Of a stretch of DNA of 64,000 nt, positions 56,387-64,000 are shown one piece after another. This DNA is from Zygnema cylindricum (Eukaryota; Streptophyta; Zygnematophyceae; Zygnematales; Zygnemataceae): contig JBBHKE010000793.1 of NCBI GenBank assembly GCA_037447655.1, positions 1 through 64,000 of the forward strand, written 5' to 3'. Below the pieces are notes generated by a model. The model did not search any database and was not told where the DNA came from. It saw only the letters and a program-made list of their open reading frames with translations. Each line of letters begins with the position of its first letter. Positions within the stretch are counted from its first letter, which is position 1. A program made the position numbers and the translations under genes.

Positions 56387-57193
56387 CTAAGGTAGGGGTA
56401 ATTTATAAAGCTTTCCTAATGCACACCCATCACATACACGGGATTCCTTTTTGCTTAATTTAACACCATCTATCATATTTTTGTTTACCATATTATCAAG
56501 TCTCTCATGATGAACGTGACCAAGTCTCTTATGCCAAAAAACATTTTCCAAAAGAACACTGGAGTATGCAAAATCGATTTCATTAGCCAAGTCCATCCGG
56601 TACATCAAATTTTGGCATCTAGTTCTTACCAAGGCTACCCTCCCATCTTTGCTTACTACCTTTTTTCCATTCTTTTGTAAAATTTCAAATCCTTTCATTT
56701 CAGCCACCGAAGTGGAAAACATATTATTCTTAGACTTTGGAATAAAAAGAACATCATGCAATGTTATTTTCACAACTTGACCATTGATGTCACAAGCTAA
56801 CTCCACGCTTCCCTTAGCTATTGCTTCCACACCGCTGTCATCCGCATAATAAATTCGGCGAGTGGGAATCGGAGTGAGTGTTTTGAAGTAAGCTCGGTTG
56901 CCGCACATTTGGGAAGAGCATCCTGAGTCCATAATCCACCATTTTTCTTGAGGCCCCTCTATGAGATCCTTTGCGACAGCTAAGAATTCATCATCATTCG
57001 ATTGCGGAAATCTTACCATATCATCGTTTTCCTTTGGTGAATCGTCTTGTTGCGTCTCATCAGTTGCAAAGAACGCCTCATTTTTAATTGGCAATTTTGA
57101 TGCCGCCACTCTGGTTCGAGAATCCTCTGACCGCACCTTCCATCCCGCACGGTAAATTCCTATTTCATATGCTTTTACAAAAGCTGGACACAT
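56387..57193 (-). pseudogene. C3 protease and GAG-pre-integrase
   Basis: A 268-codon open stretch. WWIMDSGCSSQMCGNRAYF carries the protease DSG, and VFWHKRLGHVHHERLDNM with CDGCALGKLYKLPLP is the GAG-pre-integrase zinc region. Retained open, unlike the rest of C3. Confidence 0.88.
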
Positions 57194-57880
57194 CCGGTAA
57201 AGATGAACTTGACCAAAGCAATAGACACACCTATCATATTGTCTATAATTTGGATTAGGTGTGAAATTCTTATTTCCGGAGAATCCGACCTATTTATAAG
57301 TCTGAGCATTGTAAGCTACCTTTGACTGTCAACCATTTAATGGTATCTGAGTTGCTTCCTCCTCTAAGATATATGCTTGTGCTAGAGCTTAATTCCATTT
57401 ACTCTTTTCTAACCTCTTTAACTGTTCCACAGCTCCTCTATATTCTGTAGGAAGCCCTCTCATTAAAATCATTGCTTGATGATAGGGAGGAAAATTCGGC
57501 CCGGAACATGCATTTTCCGACAAAAAAAGTTTCAATCCATTACAATATGAGCTAATATCCCCCCATTGTATACTTATAATCCCAAATTTTCCTTGCAATT
57601 AAAACCTCATTTTGCTGACAAGCTAACACATAAGATTCCTTTAAGTCCTGCCATTTTTTAGACACCATAGAGACTTTGATATATTGCATGTTCAGATATT
57701 ATGATAAGAGTAATTTAAGAGCGTGCAAAACATCCTCATTTTTCTTATCAAAATCAGGATTAGTATCTGGAAGAACACCAAAAACCATATCATATAGTTT
57801 CACTTGCTTGAGGTACGACTTAGTTTAATCCGCCCAAAACAATTACTTTTGCCCATTAAACACCGAGATCCGTGAGGATG
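57188..57880 (-). pseudogene. C3 gag (broken)
   Basis: The CCHC knuckle CVYCFGQVHLYRMC is at 57188-57229. Capsid pieces are in 57389-57598 (MILMRGLPTEYRGAVEQLK) and further right. The N-terminus follows the PBS as GSSSRISVFNGQK, matching the C1/C2 gag start, but the ATG is ACG. Confidence 0.82.
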
Positions 57881-57891
57881 AGCCCGTTACC
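57877..57891 (-). other. C3 primer binding site, decayed
   Basis: GGTAACGGGCTCATC is a variant of the half-tRNA site of C1/C2 (GGTTATGGGCTCACC). Confidence 0.65.
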
Positions 57892-58862
57892 TATTATTCT
57901 TAGGCAATTGGTACACCAGAAACAAAAGAAGAAGCACCAGTAGTTGCCATAATAACAATACACAAAGATGAAACTCTCACGATATCCCACAAAAGACAAA
58001 CTTCGCAATAAAGCCCCAAGCAAACCAGACACATCCTAGGTCTGCAAACTTGCCACAATATAAATTAAACAAAAAAGAAACCAGATGCAGAATTTCATAA
58101 TATTCTCCCCAAAGATCACAATGCTCTTGTAATTCATAAAACAACCAAAAAATTGATTTGCAGTTTACATCCAAGGCATCCTAACTCCAAATTATTCTAC
58201 ATCCTACATGTGCAAGTGAACCTATAGCTGATCTACATCGTACCGCAATTAGCGTGGTCGACCAGTAAACTAAAGTTTATCAAACCAAAAACCCCGCCAT
58301 GAACCGTACAAAAATATTTACACAAACCTAAAACTAACAGCAGCTAAAGTAAAATAGTACGCGGTCAAAGTTCGTCCGCTCAAATGATGGCATAGTCAAT
58401 GTTCTTTTTCCAAAATTATGGCAGACTCTGTCCGCCGTTGGCGCATTCTTTCATCACCGAATATGATCCTCTACGTGTAAACTAGGCCCCCAAGTGAGCT
58501 TGTAATATTCTGTCCAAAACAACTAATCTTTACTTCCTTGCAGACTGACATGTGTGCGTGAAGTGTACCGAGTCTGTGTACTCCTTCTTGAGATAGGTAT
58601 AACAATAAATCTTGTCTACGACAATTTATCCTTTAACCAAAAATGACTCAGCACAAACTGCTATGGCTGCGGTGTTCGACCAGCGCAGCATGGCAATACA
58701 ACATCATCCTTATACACGATGTTTTAAATGCGGTTTTACCAACTTAGCATGGTAGCCGAGTATCCTTCTTACACACGCTGCTATGGCTACGGTGTTGCTA
58801 GCGGAGCATGGTAGCATCTCAAGTGTGAAATAAAGAGGGCTAAAGGTTTCCAAAAACCAACA
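57892..58862 (-). repeat. C3 5' LTR
   Basis: It pairs with 52670-53639 and carries the same three-unit hairpin region at 58660-58820. Its outer end is TGTTGGTTTTTGG. Confidence 0.82.
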
Positions 58863-59002
58863 CCAAGCCCACAAATATTTTGACCACTATCACACTTGTG
58901 AGAAGAAGACTTCTTTGAGTCAAACTCAAAAATAATCACCGAGTTTGCTCCTCTAAGCAGTAAGTTATGACTGGCCAAAGATGGCATATAAATTGAAAAA
59001 GC
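58863..59002 (-). repeat. Copia LTR fragment
   Basis: Minus-strand sequence from a decayed TATA region (TTTATATGCC) through CATAACTTACTGCTTAGAGG, aligning with 44810-44930 of the C2 LTR. Cut on both sides. Confidence 0.65.
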
Positions 59003-60151
59003 TATAATTCTATGGGCTATATTGCCACACAGAATTCACAAGTTTAAAGAAGCTAATCTAGATAGTGCGACTCCAAGTTTATATAAACCCAAATGATAGA
59101 CCCCTTGACAATTAGAACCCCATTACAGCTTCACCCGTGTGAAATAAGACTTTATGTGTGCTTAGTTCCACCACAGAATGCAAAGTTAGAATATGATTTT
59201 TGGATAACATTTCTCATTTTTACTTTTCCTTAGAAATGCAGCCACCCTGGCAAGAAAACACTCAGACTTACTACATCTTTGTGTAGCCTAAACTTTGTTG
59301 AGTCTGCAGCAAAAATAATCAGTGAAAATGGTCAACTGAGTTGATAGTTATGGCTGGCCAAAGTTTGCCTTTTATACAAGATGCTATTTGGGAGAGGCAG
59401 CTACCTACCCAAAATATTCTAAGTCCTAAACCCCTCTCTAAACACCATAGTACTGAAGTACTGACCAATCACAGGATTGTATTGTACAATAAAGTAAAGA
59501 TGCCGGAGTACTTTCTGTAAGGGGAGTGTACGACATCGCCATAATGCGACATTTATCACATCCGGATATTTTATCTTCAGTTCCGGAGATTCCGTAACCT
59601 GTATGATGTTGCCACATGTCATGCTGAGTGGTGGAGTCTGCACCTTGCCAAATTGTCCTTTCCGCGATGGCGGCGCTAATCACGGCCGTCCGATTGATAT
59701 CGGTATTTTACAAGGACCGTCGAAACAAATGTCCGTACTATTTGTTTTGTTCGGTACTAATAGTACAGCTGTTTCTATGCCCTATAGACCGTAATCTAGT
59801 CAAATAGAAAAGCCTATGTGTACATGTTTAAATACATATCAAACCCAATATATCTTAGCACTAGTCCTAGACTAAACGGACAAAGCTACCGGCTACGGTT
59901 GACTTGACGGACGGCAGGTACCAGGATCAATTCTTGGGTTCGTCAAGTACCTTTTGGTAAATCTACCTAGTTCACCCCCTGTCTTCTCTAGTGAGCTTTA
60001 GGCAGCCATGGCTTTAGCTCCTTATCTAGCCTTAAATGACTACGACAAGTGTGGGGCTTGGAGAGGGGAGTAAGAGGCAGACTGCCTCTACGCATTTCTA
60101 TCCTAATACAAACCTAGAAATACAAACCTAGAAAATACTCAAATATCAACA
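59003..60151 (-). mobile_element. Solo copia LTR (LTR-B type)
   Basis: In element orientation it starts TGTTGATATTTGAG at 60151 and ends near 59003. The TATA box TATAAAAGG is at 59368-59376 (minus). It is related to 500-1676. No target duplication seen. Confidence 0.82.
59865..59955 (+). other. tRNA-like module in solo LTR (antisense)
   Basis: ACTAAACGGACAAAGCTACC (A-box-like), then CCAGG-ATCAATT-CTTGG at 59921-59937. The latter is a five-pair stem with a seven-base loop like a tRNA T arm. This is the best-formed copy. Confidence 0.55.
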
Positions 60152-61389
60152 GTGATGTCACAAGCAGTTTTAAAAATGAGGTGCGACAACACAAAATGTA
60201 GACGTTGACAACCGTCACAGCCATTGTCGACTTATAGTAGCTATTTTCGACTTATATTATCGGCACAGACTTAAGTATGATTTCTTTACAATTTCGATTT
60301 TAACCATTAGGACAGTTGAAAACAATGTACTAAAATCTTCTCTACGATACAAAGTAAGTTAGCTAAGTTACGATTACATGGGGACGTGAGCCAATGCTTA
60401 ACGATTAGATTTAAAATTTGTTAGTTGTTGCATATCAAATATGTTTTGCCCATAGCCGATGTGTACATTTTTGAAGGGTCTAGATATTGATATATGCTGA
60501 AAAGGCTAAGGTCGGACTTCCATTTAGTGGTTTCAATAAATATACGGATACGTTTACTGATTGTCGTGTCTTCCATTAGGCTGGGTCAGTAAACCACTTT
60601 TTATTTGCGTGGATCATTTGGTTGGTACCACATAGGTTCATATTTGATGTTGATAATGGACAAAGAATCTTCGAAGGCAAGTTTTAACGCAATATCTGTA
60701 CCATCGAAGGTAACTTATGAATCGTACAGAGTGCAAGTATAATGTAATATCTACAATTTTAAATGGAATGACAAAAAGGCGGTGACAAAGTTTGATTGTT
60801 GGAGCGTGACGGGATTATTTGGGCGGATTCGAATCCACCCTGGCGGAAGGCACATGGCCCATGCGGCATATACGCACATAATCGCGCATTCCTCGTGGAT
60901 TATTTTCTTTTTTCCACGCAGTCCAATTTCACACGTTGAGTGTGTGCAAAGTGTCTTCTCTGAGAGTATTCGACACACACTGATTGGTTACCGACATGAC
61001 GTCTCAAATTAATAAAGCAACATATTCGATAACCTTGGAGATTTTTCCGTAACGATGTTTTTCTAGAATAAAAATAATGGAACTAACTTGCAGGAAACGG
61101 TAGGGCTACGGGAAACAACCACGGTTTTTCGCTAGTGGAAGTTTGGCCTAATGCTTTTGTCTATTATAACAATTCATCAATTTCAACATTTCAATGTCAC
61201 CAGTATATGTACATTCGTATATGTATTGTTTGCACATTTTGTTCCTTAAGCCGTCGAGGCTGAAAAAATATTGTAATGAATTCCCCCTTTCCTATTTTGG
61301 AAATACTTTTTGTGTACCGATTATGGTGAGCTGGCCGGAGGTCACAAACAGTACCCGAATCTAGCTATACACAAAAAAAAAATGTTTTA
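60152..61389. other. Intergenic, nothing recognised
   Basis: One near-palindrome of 20 bp (GGGCGGATTCGAATCCACCC, 60820-60839) stands out. No gene found. Confidence 0.5.
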
Positions 61390-61970
61390 TTGTTTTTGAA
61401 TCACCCGGCCGAATCCGGTCAGCCCCCAAAATTTGGCACCCGAATCCGTTCCACATCCGACGGTGCCGGCCGGGTACAGATCGGGTACGAATTCGGGTAC
61501 CGGATTGCGACTTGTGGAGCTGGTCGATAATTTCTCTACCACTACTGTACACCGTATATCGCTATTAGTGTTAGTATTTTTTTCGTCACTTAAAACACTT
61601 TTTCTCCGTATACACTCATTAGAATATCATATGGAGACCGCAGATAGGAAGCTTAGAATCTTTCCTTTCAATCGCAACCGTCAAATCAGCAATCCGACAT
61701 GTGTGTACGGAGAAAACATGTTTTAAGTGGCGAAACAAATATTAACATTAATAGCGATACACGGTGTAGCGTGATATATCGGCCTCGATTTTGATCGTTA
61801 TGGAAAAACCAAACATTAAACACCACCCACAAAAGCAGAGTTCGTTATCGGGTACCCGAATCCGTACCCGACCGGTACCCCACCGCCCGCCTCGAACCCG
61901 GTACGGATTCGGGTGCCAAATCTTGGAGGCCGGTCGGATTCGGGCGGGTGATTCACAAAAAAAATAAAAA
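61390..61970. repeat. GC-rich foldback around a MITE
   Basis: 61395-61507 and 61835-61965 are inverted copies: both read TTGGCACCCGAATCCGT and CGGGTACGNATTCGGGTACC when aligned. They enclose about 330 bp that includes MITE 61548-61768. GGGTACGG motifs continue to about 62210. Confidence 0.65.
61548..61768. mobile_element. MITE family 1, copy c (221 bp)
   Basis: Left arm TACACCGTATATCGCTATTA and right arm (reversed) TACACCGTGTATCGCTATTA. These are the best-matched inverted repeats of the family here, with CACTTAAAACA blocks inside. Confidence 0.82.
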
Positions 61971-62291
61971 AAATGGATGCGGTCGGATAAGCGAAAAATG
62001 AAAAAAACTTAGTTTTTGTACTGTCCATATCATCCAACATTATTGTACTTTGTACTCTTTGTATCGTGGAAGGTATGAGGAAAGGCGTACATTTAATTTT
62101 GTACATATTCGGGTACGGGCGGGTACGGGTAGTCGCGAGGATTCGAGTTTCGGTCGTATCGGGTAACGGTTAACAATTTAGGAGTGTGACATAACCCGGT
62201 CGGGTTTCCGGTGTTCAGATTATTGAAAAAAAAAATTGTCAGTTTCGGCTTATCTAAAATTTTGACTTTTGCGACCTCTGGGCTAGACTCA
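61971..62291. other. Intergenic with GGGTACGG motifs
   Basis: GGGTACGGGCGGGTACGGGT near 62110 and related motifs; no gene. Confidence 0.45.
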
Positions 62292-62563
62292 TAGTTCAAA
62301 AGTAGGTGAAAGTTGGCCCATACAATATGCCTATTGTATGCAAAACATACAATATGACCTCAAGACCCATATTGTATTTGGACCTATTCGGACCAATTAA
62401 AACATTCAAACCAAAAAAAATTATTTACACCGTCAGATTCGGATGATCGGACGGTCGCTGATCAAAGTAGCGATCTAAGAAGATCACATGAAAAGCCCAT
62501 AACACAACTTACGATAAAGGCGCCGACCAAAGGCCTACCATAAAAACGCCTACTTTTGAACTA
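62292..62563. mobile_element. MITE family 2, full copy (272 bp)
   Basis: Termini TAGTTCAAAAGTAGGTG and CGCCTACTTTTGAACTA form a 17-bp inverted repeat, with further partial inversion inside (AGGCCTACCAT). It is related to 9789-9868, 14081-14130 and 18089-18444. No coding capacity. Confidence 0.75.
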
Positions 62564-62721
62564 TATTTCAAACACAATTTGTTGAAATCTTAGTGTACTG
62601 ACCCAACAGTGTACCATAACCTGCAATACTGTTGAAAAACGTTTCATAAGACCTTTAAAAAAAGACGTGTCAAATACTTATCAAATGTCCCCAAAATAAC
62701 GTATTTAAGTATGGACACAAA

Positions 62722-62945
62722 AAGAGACACTTCAGAGGCACTTCAGAGACACTTCACTTAAGAGACACTTCACTTGAGAGACACTTCACTTAAGAGACAC
62801 TTAAGAGACACTTAAGAGACACTTAAGAGACACTTAAAAGACACTTAAGAGACACTTAAGAGACACTTAAGAGACACTTAAGAGACACTTAAGAGACACT
62901 TAAGAGACACTTAAGAGACACTTAAGAGACACTTAAGAGACACTT
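62722..62945. repeat. 11-bp minisatellite (AAGAGACACTT)
   Basis: About 14 almost perfect 11-bp units from about 62793. They are preceded by three 16-bp variants (GAGACACTTCACTTAA) and two irregular units. Confidence 0.9.
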
Positions 62946-63123
62946 CTAACAAAACTCCTGTGATAATATGATGTACTTCATGAAGAAGAAAACAAATAGT
63001 GATATCACCTCCGACTTACCCAGTGTACACACATGGACACAGCCATGCCTTTTGCTCGAATACGACTTGGGAAGATTTCAGGAAGAAGGAGAGCCGGTAC
63101 TGGACCAGCTCCCATTGTGAATG

Positions 63124-63360
63124 CGACAACATATCTGAATACAAAAAAACAATTGTCATCAGTACAGTGTTAAACCAGGATTACTAAGAAAACAAGAAAG
63201 AGCCGACATATTTGAAAACACAAGAAGTAATCGTCGTCAGTACTGAGTTAACCAGGATTACTGAGAAAACAAGAAAGAACAGACACATCTGAATACAAAA
63301 GAAGTAATTGTCATTAATACTGCGTTAAACCAGGATTACTAAGAAAACAAGAAAGGACTG
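63124..63360. repeat. Three tandem units of 77-78 bp
   Basis: CCAGGATTACT recurs at 63175, 63252 and 63330, each followed by A(A/G)GAAAACAAGAAAG and an ATTGTCAT-type segment. Confidence 0.8.
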
Positions 63361-64000
63361 GATTTTAGGATTTTAAGCTCCATTGTTTATCCACGCTAAT
63401 GTATAAAAAGGAGCAAAAAGCTAAACAAGAGCAAAATGACAAAAACCTCGGATAAAAAGATCAGGCTCTTCTAATTCAAATGGTAATAGAATTTGGTTTC
63501 ATTCGCTGCGCTCTCTTTTCAATATTGAAGTGATTTACATGTCCTACTGTATTAGGCTTTTCCTAATATCTTTATTAATTTCTTCTTGGTATAATCAATG
63601 AATGAATTTGAAGTACATACACAATAAGTTCCAGAAGCAGAGACTTCACTGCTTCCTTTTCCTGAACATAAATCATTTTTGCAGACTTCTACTCTAATCT
63701 TAACATACATTTTTTTATTGTTATACAAAAACAGGTATTAATGAATTTGAAATACATACGCAAGTGTTCCGAACACAGAAACAGCTGGTGCAAAAGATTG
63801 AAGGGAAGGCGTAGCCATTGCTACTGCTTGAAGCACCATAGCAACACCCTGTCCCTCCAAGACTCCACCAATCAGACTCAGCCTGGTTTCTTCATTTTTC
63901 ACCCCAAGCCCCCAACAATCAATCTCAGCCTGTTTTCTTCAAAATCTTTTTTAGCGTTTTATTTTTTGGTACTCGCGTTACTGCCTTCAAATGCATTCCG
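63361..64000. other. Intergenic, nothing recognised
   Basis: AT-rich. The stretch TTGAA(A/G)TACATAC occurs twice (63610 and 63748). No gene recognised up to the window edge. Confidence 0.45.

Larger units (their letters stand above)
52670..58862 (-). mobile_element. Ty1/copia element C3, degenerate
   Basis: Minus strand: 5' LTR 57892-58862, PBS about 57877-57891, gag, PR, IN, RT, RNase H, PPT, and 3' LTR 52670-53639. The LTRs (about 970 bp) are unlike those of C1/C2. No target duplication is visible: the left flank is gypsy-like and the right flank is a copia LTR fragment. Rearrangement after insertion is therefore likely. Confidence 0.88.

Noticed and set aside
52670-58862. Target duplication for C3
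   Set aside because: Flanks (around 52664-52678 and 58863-58867) do not match under any LTR boundary I tried.
60820-60842. tRNA T-arm or B-box (GGATTCGAATCC)
   Set aside because: It is a palindrome without a matching D arm, anticodon arm or acceptor stem.
62722-62945. CRISPR array
   Set aside because: Units are contiguous 11-mers without spacers, and the context is eukaryotic.

Overview
The window is repeat-dominated nuclear DNA from a eukaryote, most likely a streptophyte (green alga or non-seed land plant). The basis is the pairing of Ty1/copia elements primed by an internal part of initiator tRNA-Met (as in Osser/copia-type elements) with a Ty3/gypsy family that carries a cytosine-5 DNA methyltransferase domain, a combination reported from charophyte algae. 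The species cannot be fixed from sequence alone. There are no operons, no convincing rRNA/tRNA genes and at most one host-gene exon.

Layout: 21-241 MITE; 256-7772 degenerate copia element C1 (minus; TSD TCCTT) with a solo LTR (500-1676) nested in its 3' LTR; 8170-8770 a 40-bp minisatellite; 9869-12903 copia derivative CB, 5'-truncated and keeping gag but no enzymes; 12904-18660 intergenic DNA with MITEs, an AT-rich palindrome field and a possible terminal exon of cysteinyl-tRNA synthetase (16581-16811, minus); 18661-25359 gypsy G1 (minus); 25360-25998 copia scrap; 26002-36024 gypsy G2 (minus); 36098-52641 gypsy G3 (plus) with copia C2 (44003-50429; TSD GATAT, two 1037-bp LTRs) inserted in its integrase; 52670-58862 copia C3 (minus); 58863-60151 copia LTR fragments; 60152-64000 intergenic DNA with a GC-rich foldback, MITEs and two tandem arrays.

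The main discovery is in the gypsy family. G1, G2 and G3 all carry, between protease and reverse transcriptase, a roughly 310-codon domain with class I C5-methyltransferase motifs in conventional order: I, II, IV (PC), VI (ENV), VIII and IX/X. That order argues against the permuted DRM type and resembles DNMT3. The inferred plan is gag - PR - DNMT - RT - RNase H - IN. All three copies are broken. G1 and G2 share a deletion of the RT palm and RNase H, while G3 has lost the nucleocapsid part of gag. G1 and G2 also share a 4311-bp tract that looks base-for-base identical although its flanks have diverged clearly.

In the copia elements the primer binding site lies directly against the LTR and matches the anticodon arm of initiator tRNA-Met. 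The ATG inside that site opens the gag frame in C1 and C2 and is ACG in C3, with a related gag N-terminus following in each. Most of their LTRs also carry a tRNA-like A-box/B-box module antisense to the LTR. A 280-bp TG...CA module (A) recurs at gypsy ends in an unusual A-B-A arrangement. No element here looks able to move on its own.
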